A DNA stretch of 64,000 nt from Epiperipatus broadwayi (Eukaryota; Onychophora; Udeonychophora; Euonychophora; Peripatidae). Position 1 is the first letter of the stretch. Every line of letters begins with the position of its first letter. The position numbers and the translations under genes are program-made. The notes below the pieces were generated by a model. The model saw only the letters and a program-made list of their open reading frames with translations, did not search any database and was not told where the DNA came from. The stretch lies in contig JAQFVV010012396.1 in assembly GCA_028023455.1 (NCBI GenBank), positions 4,003,656-4,067,655 on the forward strand. Reading direction: 5' to 3'. Of this stretch, positions 13,459-24,239 are shown piece by piece.

Positions 13459-13594
13459 AAAAACAGGCAAAACTTTATATGTATTGCCACTTAGTGCAAG
13501 CCAGAGTAATAAATATGTATAGAGAGTTTTGCCTGTTTTATAACAGTTATGAGAAAGCATACGAAATGGTGATCATGTGATATTTATTGGCTTA
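13459..13594 (+). mobile_element. Family X foldback element, minimal copy
   Basis: An inverted segment beginning AAAACAGGCAAAACTTTATA is followed, after about 45 bp, by its complement AGAGAGTTTTGCCTGTTTT. A 3' part with GGTGATCATGTGAT and TTATTGGCTT comes after that. The same order occurs at 23197-23305 on the minus strand. The hammerhead block present in longer family members is missing. Flanking AATAAAAT-like words may be an imperfect target duplication. Confidence 0.7.
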
Positions 13595-16117
13595 AATAAA
13601 ATAAATACTGTTTTTTTTATTATCTAACTCTTAAAATTTTGATCAATAATATAATGCAGAAAAGTTATTAAAAAACTACAAATAATCATTTTTTGCCTCT
13701 AATAACAATATTAACTTATCCCATATGAAGTCTTACAGATAATGTGGTTCTTTACTTCAGAAATGGCATGGAAGATTTGCTACTTTAAATTGTTCTTTAA
13801 AGCTATCAACGATGATATTTCCATAGTATTTTTTAATGTCAAAACTGTGAACTAATAAATATTGATTTATTAATTTTTAAAAAATCTATATTTAATCCAT
13901 TATCAGTGTGTTTACTTCTGCCTACAAGACTTTTTTAAATTTTTTTGTAATCTGGTTTCTATAACACTTATAAGATTATTAAAAAAAATTGGAATAACAA
14001 ATAATATGAATTTTGTGCAATTTATTAAATATTTCTGACTATTTTTTACACAATACATATTTTATAACTATTTAAAATCAAAAGAATATATGACTATATT
14101 CATATATGTTCTATTTTTAAAAATTATAAGTTAACAAAATGTTAAAAAAAAAATTATGGCTTGTAAGATAAGTATTTCTTGTGACACTGATTATGTAGCA
14201 TCAATACCTCTCATTACCAGTACTCTGTAAGGATCTTTTAAGATATTGTAAAAAGTATAGAGCAATTTTAATATTTCTGCCAGAATTTTATAGATTTATT
14301 TAGAGATTAACATTTATTCATTCATGTTTTAAGAATAAATTTCAATCAAAAAATATTTCATTGATTTTTTGGACCCACTCATTTATATTGTTTTCCTGCT
14401 GACCATTGGATGATTAAAAATATCCTTTGATCTCATTACAAACTAATTTTTCCAACCCTTGTAAAATTTAAATATGATTTTTTTAAATGGTTTTCATTTG
14501 TAAACTTAAATTTGTAAGAATTCAAATCCAATTTATTGAGTTTTAGTATAAAATAAAATTTTTATACTGAAATCAAAGGTTGAGCATTAATAAAAAGTGC
14601 CACTAGGGATAACAATAGAAAATGCCAATCTCTTAGAAGGTTAATTGAATTGTAATTTATATATTTGTTTTACAAAAAAATAAATTTTGATTATATCTTT
14701 CACCAAGACATTGAATCATTTATAAAAATGTGTCATATTTAAATTTTGATTTTATTGAGTAATACTTTATTATCAATTATGTTAGAATTATCTTTGTTAT
14801 TGTTTTTTATGAATAATTAAGATTTATTAATAATTTATTATCTATTACAATTATAACTTTTATTTTTTTAAAAAATGGAAAAATATAAACATTCATTACG
14901 TTACCAATAAAAAAGGTAAATATCGAAACATTTATTTTGTTGGAAAATGCTGCAAAATATATTTATCACTTTCTAGTTTAATTCCAAACGATATAATTCA
15001 TAGAAACAAAACAAAAGAACACTTTCTCTACTAAAAAAATTGGATCTGAATATTTATTTTTAAATGTTCTCAAAATTTATTATTTCTAAAGAGCATTTCT
15101 TGACCTAATCACTGGCTTAACAGATTAAGTGTATAGATCTAAAAATTTAGAATTAAAAAAATATATCATCAAAATGCATTGCAAAAAAGCGTATCATACA
15201 TGTATACACACCGTATGTAAATTTAAAGAGAAAGTTTTCAGAAAATGTGTTTTTTTAATAATAAGGCACATATAAATATATTCACTAGACTCTTGGTCCA
15301 ATCTTTATTATTTTTAATTCTGATTTATTCACCATAGTATATGATAGAGTTCTTTATTAATTAATAATATAACTTTTTTGGTTTCACAGTAATTTGAAAT
15401 CTGAAGTTTTAATGTAAGTTTTATCAATGTAACACTTTAATTTTATTAAAAATAGTTTAATATTTAATGTAGTATCCACTACATTTGATTCCCAATCCTT
15501 CTATGAATACCTGAAAGAATGAGTAATAGCAAACTCTATATAATATGTTTAATAATTTAATTTTTAAAATGTATACATGAGAACATAAAAAATAATTAAG
15601 ACAAAGACATTATGTCAGTTAAGAAAATAACATTAAAACATTATATTTGAGGGAAAGCTGTCACATAACTAACTGAGAGCACATTGAATGTGTACGATAA
15701 GAAAATGGGAGAATGGGAGATGATTTATAATGGAACTCAAACAGATAGATGTGTGCATGAAATTTATAAATTGAAAGTCATGAATTTTTTATTTTTAATT
15801 AAATATATTTTTTCAAAACACAGACTATTAAATTCATGAACATTAAATAAAGTAACATAGAAGAAATGCTATATCTATACCCTTTTACTTTTGAATTGAT
15901 TAGTATAATTTTTTTTTTAAATTTTAAAAGTAAACCAACTCATTAATAGGTGTGAGTAATATCAATAGTTTTTTTCCACTGGATGTCTTAGTATATGTGG
16001 TTTTACTTGTATATGTGACTTTACTTGTAAGTATATATATAAACCAAGGAAATTAATGACACTATTACTTTACTAAAAGAAGATTACTTCTTTTATTAAA
16101 TAGTTTTAGAAAAGAAT
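13595..16117. other. AT-rich DNA without recognised features
   Basis: No coding frame, RNA gene or repeat with a clear partner was found. Only short homopolymer runs are visible. Confidence 0.4.
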
Positions 16118-16518
<401 letters not shown>

Positions 16519-16652
16519 AATAATTTTAATGATCTTTTTGATTGAGATATTAAATCTGATGGCTTTAAAATGCATAATGTCAACTTATATTGGTATTATT
16601 TCAGAATAGTTAAAACTTTTCTATGTAATATGATCTAATATAATTTAATAGA

Positions 16653-16763
16653 ACATCAAATTGTATCACTCATATGTCATAGCATCAGCCAGGACGTGAA
16701 CCCACAACCATCTGCAACCAATGATGACCTCTTGGCTAACAACACTTGACATCAAATTGTATC
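16653..16763 (-). mobile_element. tRNA-derived SINE with 15-bp target-site duplication
   Basis: The body (16668-16748) read on the minus strand has TTAGCCAAGAGG as A box and GGGTTCACGTCC as B box, then ends with GATGCTATGACATATGAG. It is flanked by perfect repeats of ACATCAAATTGTATC (16653-16667 and 16749-16763). A second member lies at 36529-36657. SINEs of this kind are transcribed by RNA polymerase III and mobilised by LINE enzymes. Confidence 0.85.
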
Positions 16764-17565
16764 TCTGATATAGTTTATCATTCAAAGTCAATCTTTTTCA
16801 CTCCATAGCACTGAATAGTATACTATGTCTATAATCACACATTTACACCATTAGAATTATTGCCATTTATTTTCCAAATTTTTAGAAATTCTGTTTTGAA
16901 ATTTATATGGCTTTTCTAAGATGATATTCTTCACTTCCACTTTTTTTGACTATTTGTATTTAGTCCAATGATTTTTCTAAATAAGATTTATGAATTAGTT
17001 TTAAAAGTGAGATGCATACATAAGCTGTATTCAACTCATAAAAAAGTATGATGCAACACAAACACTAATGATCAGGTATTATTATTTATTTATTAATATA
17101 ATTATTACTGTTTGGTGATAGCAATGTAATGTATAGAGACTCATATAAAAAATATGTTCAAAAATGTCATTGTTATATTTGATATCATAATAATAAACTA
17201 ATAGGTCTTTTTACCTCCATGGACAATCATCTCGTCTAAGTTCAAATTCAACTTGTACATTAATAAGCAAAGTTTCATGATGGTTATCATTGGATAAATT
17301 AGGCAATGTTTGTCAAGAGTATTTATAATAGAATGCTTTTTCAAAACTGAAGTCAATCTTTTTTAATTCCTATACGAGTTGTTTTTCTCCCATCTTCAAA
17401 AATTATAGTATTTTTAAAACTGTTTTCAAAAAAAGTCTCATCTTTTATTCACCCTTTATCCTATAATTCTACTGAAAATAATGATGATTAACGTTATTTT
17501 ATGTATCAATCTATTTTTTCTCTCTCTGCAAGCAACAATATTCTATTAGTCTTTAAGATGAACAA
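16764..17565. other. AT-rich DNA without recognised features
   Basis: Nothing coding or repetitive was recognised between the SINE and the family X element. Confidence 0.4.
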
Positions 17566-17766
17566 TTAAAACAGGCAAAACTCTCTATATGTGTTGCCAC
17601 TCAGTGCAAGCCAGAGTAATCAATGGCTGCCAGAAGACTTGTACATCTTGTGCATAAAATCCCCATATACTCATCCAATAGCCCCAGACTAGTTTCTGGC
17701 TTGTGGCCTTCATCAGTAAGGAGCCTTGGATCTGAGAGCACTGCACCTAGATCTTAGGAACTATAT
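17566..17766 (-). mobile_element. Family X element carrying a hammerhead-like motif
   Basis: On the plus strand it begins TTAAAACAGGCAAAACTCTC, followed by ATTGCCACTCAGTGCAAGCC and the hammerhead block in reverse complement. It ends near AGCACTGCACCTAGATCTTA. It is about 90 percent identical by eye to the left arm of the palindrome at 19695. No ORF is present. Confidence 0.8.
17682..17722 (-). ncRNA. Hammerhead-like motif, family X copy 1
   Basis: Read on the minus strand: CTGATGA core (17716-17710), stem II AGGC-CACAA-GCCA with three G-C pairs but an A-A pair next to the core, GAAA (17696-17693), a two-pair stem III around TA, and cleavage triplet GTC (17689-17687). Stem I has five pairs, two of them G-T, between TGGGG and CCTTA. 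The non-canonical A-A closing pair probably weakens catalysis. Confidence 0.55.
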
Positions 17767-19346
17767 ATTAATACTAGAAATTCCTCTAGCCTGGATTGCA
17801 TTTGAGATATAATGTCGTCTTTAAATTTACTATAATTTTTAATGAGAAGCTTTTAAAAAATTAAGCATTTTACTAACTACTAAAAATTTGACATACTTAA
17901 TCTATTATTAAAATAAACAACTTAATTATCAGCATATTTTCTGTCTTTTATATTTTGAAAATGAACCTATTAAAAAACAGAAGTTATGGATATTAATTAA
18001 AACAGTTGTAATATAAATTACTTTTTAGGCTAATTGAATTATGGTGCTTATTAATTATAAAATGCAAGAAAATGTATTAAGATTTTTATTCAAGTCTGCT
18101 ATAAATTCACAGCATACAGGGGTTTTTTTTTATTTGCTTAAGTCAAGTTAGGTTGTATGGAATTATAACCAATATTTATTCTAACTGACATCAGCAAAGA
18201 ATTTCTGTTCATCTGTGATTTCTGTTCTATTTTTAGATTTTATAGCACTGCTGGTGGAATATTTACCTTCAATTTAGTTTGATGAAGAATCTATACTAAT
18301 ATAATGTTTTATAATCTGAATCTTGATTCTTTTACAGAAAATAAAAGCTCTATTATTCTAAGTGCAATTATTAAATCAGTAATTTTTCAATAAATATTCA
18401 AATTATCTACTTTAGTTACTATTTTCCTTTCATAATGATTTCTCTTAGCATAGACTTATTTCTTCTATTGATAAAGTTGCCCTTAAAATAATTTGTCAAA
18501 AATTTTTTTTTTTTTTTGCACTATAGTTAAATATTTACATAATACATTCAGATCCAAATTAAAAATGACAGTTTATTTTTTCTTTTCAATTTTACCATAG
18601 ATATTATTAAAATTAGTATTTTATGCTCTGTGAAGTTTGTTGCATAATAGAATGATAAATTCTGGGGCTCAGTTTTTGTAATTTGTGGTCCAGTATTTTC
18701 ACTTCAAATTATCAAACTTCTTATGAACTTTCTCATTTTTTTTATTGTTTTTATAAAACTTTAATTTTCTTTTAAAAGTAAACAATTGAATTATCCATTT
18801 ATTTACAACTTTTAAGGCTATTACAAGGTAAAATATGGAGTATTTTTATAGATAATACAATTATTTTAAATATGTCACTCGTATAATACAGAACTGTTAT
18901 TTTGTTAATGTAGTTATAAAATTATTAGACTTTCAGAATGTTCTTTAGCTTGATCATTGTTAAACCCATCTTCATTGAACTTAATATATGAAGTGAATAA
19001 ATTTATGGTGAACTTGTACATAGATTTTGATGATAGACTTTTATTTGCATTACAATATTATCTGAAAGATTTCTAAAGAGGTGTACTATTGCCTGTCTTT
19101 ATTGAAAGTATAACTAATAATTTAAAAGTGAGCCACTATTAAGAAAAATATTAAAGTCTTTAAAAACAATTTTTTTGAAGAAATAATTCATAGCAGTATC
19201 AGGATATCAGAAAAACAATCACATTAGTAATATGCAGAATCATGTAAGAAAAAAAAGCTATAAATGGATAAAAATAAAAATAAATCTAGAATTTTATTCT
19301 AGAATAGACCAACAGTATTTGAAAATGATAATAATATAAGCATAAA
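17767..19346. other. AT-rich DNA without recognised features
   Basis: Only homopolymer runs are seen. No coding frame or repeat was recognised. Confidence 0.4.
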
Positions 19347-19619
19347 TTTATCCACTAATTTGAATACTTTTTAGCAAAAACCTTTTATTGATCTATATTC
19401 ATGCATAATCGTATATTTCAACTGTCCTGCTGTCTTCTTCAGAGCTATGATATAATGAACAACATAAAATAAAATAAATTACTATATAAATAATGCCATT
19501 ATGTTGTTCATTATATCAAAGCTCTGAAGAAAACTGCATGACAGTTGAAATGTAAGATTATGCATGAATACAGATCAATAAAAAAATTTTGCTGAAGAGT
19601 GTTCAAAGTAGTGGATAAA
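19347..19619. mobile_element. Foldback element, family Z, with CTGAAGA...GAAA arms
   Basis: The left arm (19347 to about 19465) and right arm (about 19503-19619) are inverted copies with moderate mismatches. They start TTTATCCACTA and end TAGTGGATAAA. Each arm contains CTGAAGA, about 16 bases, then GAAA (left arm on the minus strand 19442-19416, right arm on the plus strand 19524-19550). The spacing recalls a hammerhead core, but stem II is poor and no GTC triplet sits at the expected place. It is therefore either a decayed ribozyme or only similar by chance. There is no coding capacity. Confidence 0.6.
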
Positions 19620-19813
19620 CTGTATTTATATAAGATATTACAACAAAATAAAGGAAACATCATATGATTACCATTTCTTAGGCTTGCTCTTAAATGTTAT
19701 TAAAACAGACAAAACTTTCTATATGTATTGCCACTCGGTGCAAGCCAGAGTAATCAATGGATGCCAGATGGCTTGTGCATAAAATCCCCATCTAGTGCTG
19801 GCTTATCCAATAT

Positions 19814-19853
19814 CCCCAGACTAGTTTCTGGCTTGTGGCCTTCATCAGTGAGA
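19814..19853 (-). ncRNA. Hammerhead-like motif, left arm of the palindrome
   Basis: On the minus strand: CTGATGA (19848-19842), stem II AGGC-CACAA-GCCA, GAAA (19828-19825), stem III A-C/G-T with loop TA, and cleavage triplet GTC (19821-19819). Stem I has five pairs with two G-T pairs. Core residues are intact except for the A-A pair closing stem II. Confidence 0.55.
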
Positions 19854-20097
19854 GCTTGGAGCTGAGAGCACTGCACCTAGATCTTAGGATCTAATGCAAC
19901 CCTCCAGCAGCACCCTTTTATCTCTACTTAACTACAGAACTATGAGACTTAAATTGAAAACACCATAATATTTTCAATCCAAGCTCATCAGCTTATATAG
20001 TCATATAAGTCTGAACTCAGTTCAGTACCCATATATTTTGGTGTCATTGTTTCTTTAATAACCATAGCCACAACTATCCTATTAGGCAGGATTGTCA

Positions 20098-20122
20098 ATA
20101 TATATATATATATATATATATA

Positions 20123-20184
<62 letters not shown>
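20098..20184. repeat. (TA)n(GA)n microsatellite in the palindrome centre
   Basis: Two (TA)n runs are followed by about 30 bp of (GA)n, placed between the two arms of the family X palindrome. Confidence 0.95.
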
Positions 20185-20188
<4 letters not shown>

Positions 20189-20492
20189 GCCTGTTTTAAT
20201 AATAGTTAAGAGCAAGCATAAGAATTGGTGATCATGTGATGTTTGTTAGCTTAAAACCAATCCTGCCTAATAGGATAGTAGTGGTTATGGTTATTAAAAA
20301 ACTAAGACACCAAAATGTTGGGTACTGAACTGAGTTCAGACCTATATGACTCTATAAGCTAATGAGCTTGGTTTGAAAATATTATAGTGTTTTCAATTTA
20401 AGACTCATGAATTTGTAGTTAAGTAGAGATAAAAGATGGCTGCTGGAGGATTAGATCCTAATATCTAGCTGCAGTGCTCTCAGATCCCAGGC

Positions 20493-20534
20493 TCCTCACT
20501 GACAAAGGCCACAAACCGGAAACTACTCTAGGGA
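20493..20534 (+). ncRNA. Degenerate hammerhead motif, right arm of the palindrome
   Basis: The core reads CTGACAA (20499-20505), so the essential G8 has become A, and the cleavage triplet is CTC in place of GTC. GAAA (20519-20522) and most of stem I are kept. It is inactive by sequence, but it shows that the palindrome's two arms have mutated independently. Confidence 0.5.
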
Positions 20535-20655
20535 TATTGGATGAGTAGGCACTAGATGGGAATTTTATCCACAAGCCTTCTGGCATCCATTGATTACCCT
20601 GGCTTGCACTGAGTGGCAATACATATAGAGAGTTTTGCCTGTTTTAATAACAGAA

Positions 20656-21665
20656 TAAAGACAGTGGTGAATTTGGTAATATCAGCATATATGTAGATAT
20701 ACACATAAATGTTGAATAACACAGTGTTAATAATATGTGATAACTGGAATTATGAATATTCCACATACTAGTTATTTCAATTAAATATCTTTCATTGTTA
20801 AATCCGTTTTGCAAACTGATTTCCATATAAAATTTTAAAAAATTACATGAAAAATTTTCACTAGAAAAACAAATTTGATATTGTAGGGCATAGCATTGTT
20901 ATAAATATCACTTGGAAAGTCTATCTTTCCACTTATTTTATAGTATAGTGCTTTGTTATTTAATACTTATATATCTGATATTTAATTGTATTTTTACAAG
21001 ATTATTAAATTAGATTAATTTTGTCTCTTCCTAGTGAATTTATATAGTAAACTGGCTTTAGATTTAACATTAATTTTGCCAAATTATTGCTGTCCAATAT
21101 GCTTTTGTTGCTTTCCATATAAGACTTTGAAGTGTGTTGTATTGATATAGTCTAAACTCCAAGAGTTTATCATTCAAGTTATTACATAGATATACAAAAT
21201 ATTATTTAATAAAATCTTTCTGGACTTGTTACTAATGTATATATGAAAAGCATAGACAAAAATAAGTATATAAAAAAAACAAATGAAACACATTAATTTA
21301 TATATATACTCAAAACTTTTATATAACCTTAGTAAATTTCATCTACTTAATAAACAACCAACATTGTAAGTGTCTAAACATTTTAAAGAATTTTGTGACT
21401 TATGGTTAGAAATCTGGCATTAACTTTAGAAAAAGAAAAGCATAAAACATGTGAAGCGTATACATTCACTGGACATTTAATTAAGTTTTTGTTTTTTCAG
21501 ACTTGTAAAGAATAAATCAGATCTTGCTGATTCTAACACATTTATTTCAACTTGAGTAATTTTCAAAATTTTAGATGACTTTTCTTATTTGCTTTCTTTC
21601 TTTTTAACATTCAAATATGTTTTTCATATTTTTCAATAAATCTTGAATTATTATAAATGATTATA
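20656..21665. other. AT-rich DNA without recognised features
   Basis: No gene or repeat was recognised. The 60-codon minus-strand open frame at 20644-20826 has no coding character. Confidence 0.4.
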
Positions 21666-22222
21666 TTTATATATTGGACTATTTTCATCATATAATATGC
21701 GTATTGAATATCTTTAAAAAAAGTAACTTTATTTAAATATTCCAAATATATTCAACAGTAAGTAATAGAACACAGGTTAGTATATGCATAATGTTTCAAG
21801 AAATATTATTCTCCCCTCTTCTTTAAGTGTTGCTAGCTTGACCAGTGACAGTACTAGCATGGGAATCAAACCTGAATCTTCAGATTCTTTTATTGAATTT
21901 TGAGGCCTGACCAATGACAATACTAGCATAAAAATAGAACTTGGACCCTTAGATTCCTTGAGTATTGAATTTTAAGGCTCGAATTTTAAGGCCTGACCAT
22001 CTGATATTGCTCAATGAATCTAAGAGTCCAGTTTCAATTCCCATGCTAGTACTGTCACTGGTCAAGAAGCAAGAATAATAAAATACCTCTCGGAACATTG
22101 TGTACATACTAATCTGTATGCTTTTACTTACAAATGAATGTATTTAGAATATTTAAATAAAGTTACATTTTTTTAAAGACATTCAATACTCATATTAAAT
22201 GATGGAAATAGCCCAACATATA
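21666..22222. mobile_element. Foldback element with inner tRNA-like B-box segments
   Basis: The outer arms (21666 to about 21800 and about 22090-22222) are inverted copies; compare TTTATTTAAATATTCCAAAT with ATTTAGAATATTTAAATAAA. The inner segment CAGTGACAGTACTAGCATGG (about 21843) is repeated directly near 21910 and inverted near 22045, next to GTTTCAATTCCC, which resembles a polymerase III B box. A single arm of the same family is at 46039-46160. There is no coding capacity. Confidence 0.75.
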
Positions 22223-23182
22223 AATACATCTAAAACACTATCACTACAAACATTCAGGAATACATTATAAATGATTGGGTTTGATATAAACATGTCATTT
22301 GAGTGCCAATAATAAATTACATTTCATATGTTTTATTTCCTATTGTATGGTTTATTATCATATTTAATACAAAATAAAGAATGTTGTGATGTAGTTATTA
22401 TAATAAAATGTTTGTACATAAAGAAAAACAAATTTTATCAAAATGTAATTATTTTAATCTACAGAAATAGAAAGACCTATTTAAAGTTTATATATATATA
22501 TATATAGTGTTTAGTGAATCAACTTTTAAGTGACTGATCCAGATTGGGGGGGGGGTGCATTATGTAAATGGTTTATATCCTCACTTTTTCATTTCCTGAA
22601 TACTAGTGCTGAGAAAATGGATTGGATGTATTTTAAATCAAAAGAGGCTGCTAAGAAACCTCTCAGCTGTTAAAATCTTCTGATGGAGAAATTTGACTCA
22701 TGCACAATCATTAGAACTATGTAATTCTTTTAACAGATATTATAAAGTGGTTGCTTTTTTATTTATGAAATAATGATAAATCATGTTAACAGTACTCATT
22801 TGCTCTGAATTCATCAGTGATGCAGATCTCATCTTATTACAATTACATTTTTGCTTTCAATACATTAAAACTCATCCAGCAAAATTAGATTAATCTAGGA
22901 ATTTTTCCTTACAGTTATAATAATAAAATATGCATTTACCAATTGAAATCAAATCATTACTTAGAAATAATCATAGCCTGGATATCTAAAGAACTATTTT
23001 AAGGATGGTTGTGATCTAAAACATTTATAAGATTCACCCAACTAAATAAGATCCCATATGATAATATGGTAATTAATGTGTTAATGATTATACATGTGCA
23101 CTTTTGATAGTGAAGAAAGTCTAGATATCATAAAAATGAATAAGAAGATAAATAAAAATTCAAAGAAGTAAACATATACAAT
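22223..23182. other. AT-rich DNA without recognised features
   Basis: A ten-base G run occurs near 22545 and a short (TA)n at 22491-22505. Nothing else was recognised. Confidence 0.4.
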
Positions 23183-23319
23183 ACATTAAATTTAAACCAC
23201 TAAACATCACATGATCACTATCTCATTGTTATTAAACAAGGCATTCATTGATTACTCTGGTTATCACAAGATGGCACTACTATCTGGAGAGTTTTGTCTT
23301 GTTTAACATTAAATTTAAA
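23183..23319 (-). mobile_element. Minimal family X element with 14-bp target-site duplication
   Basis: The body (23197-23305) on the minus strand begins TAAACAAGACAAAACTCTCC. It has a reverse segment, an inner CTTGTTTAATAACAA and the 3' part GTGATCATGTGATG. Perfect 14-bp repeats ACATTAAATTTAAA flank it (23183-23196 and 23306-23319). It has the same order as the copy at 13459. Confidence 0.8.
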
Positions 23320-24239
23320 AGAATAAATCATTTTATATTTTTAGTTTACACAATAAGAACTTTAATGAATTATCATTTGGTAATTAATAGAGAATTGCTA
23401 CTCTTTTATAATGTATTAAATTATAAATGAGAGCATTTAAATATCTATTAACTCAATAAAAAGTTAAGATATAAGATGCTATATAAAAGAACTAAATTTT
23501 GAATTGCAAATTGTTAACGTACAGGGCACTAAAATCTATTTCATCTTTATAAAACTCTTAATATCATTGATTCCAAATCAAAATAGGCCTGATAATCTTA
23601 TTTATGATGAATCAAATTTTATTTTCTTTATTTCAAAATGTTGAAGATTAAATATATACATTTATTAAATTTGATATTTCTTTAAAACCAATAAGCACAC
23701 ATATTTATTCTAAATATGCTACAATTGTAATCAATTAATTTTTTTCATAAACATTACCCTTTATATATGTTTGTAGAGATGTTATTTACTTTATGAAATT
23801 TATAATTATTTGTGTTTTTTTTACATTATTTACAAATAAATATAATTGCACGCTTGACTATAATTTATTAAATGTGTGGTTTTATTGACTGAAGCAAATA
23901 TTATTGAAATTAACTATTAATTTCTTTCTCCTCCTTCCACCAAAAGCACACAAAAAATTGTTCTATGTGAAATTACAGAATTTTTTGGCAGATTTATGTA
24001 AATCAATATTTTATGTAAAGCAAAATAAATTATTAATTTCTGACATCAGATGTCAACTTTGAGTTTGTGGAAGATTATCTCTCTAAAGTGTATATATAAT
24101 TTAAGATCAACACTATTAAAAAAGTATAAGGAAAGCATTCGCAAAACTTTTATTTTTTTAAAAAGCAATACATAAAAAAAATTATTACTTTTTTTTTAGT
24201 TCACATATATATGCGTATATGTGTATCATATACATTTTA
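23320..24239. other. AT-rich DNA without recognised features
   Basis: No gene or paired repeat was recognised. Confidence 0.4.

Larger units (their letters stand above)
19695..20653. mobile_element. Large palindromic family X element (arms about 400 bp)
   Basis: The left arm (19696 to about 20096) is the inverted complement of the right arm (about 20257-20652). Both outer ends read TTAAAACAGRCAAAACTYTC. Matching landmarks include CCTATTAGGCAGGATTG, the ACTCAGTTCAGTACCCA block and the hammerhead region. The central 160 bp holds (TA)n and (GA)n and a further copy of the terminus, TTTTGCCTGTTTTAATAATA with GGTGATCATGTGAT. The right half (20186-20653) is thus a unit bounded by direct terminal repeats. 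Head-to-head units with direct repeats recall partial Penelope-like insertions. No protein is encoded. Confidence 0.85.

Noticed and set aside
22808-22835. CTGATGA on the minus strand near 22815
   Set aside because: No GAAA or cleavage triplet follows at a workable distance.
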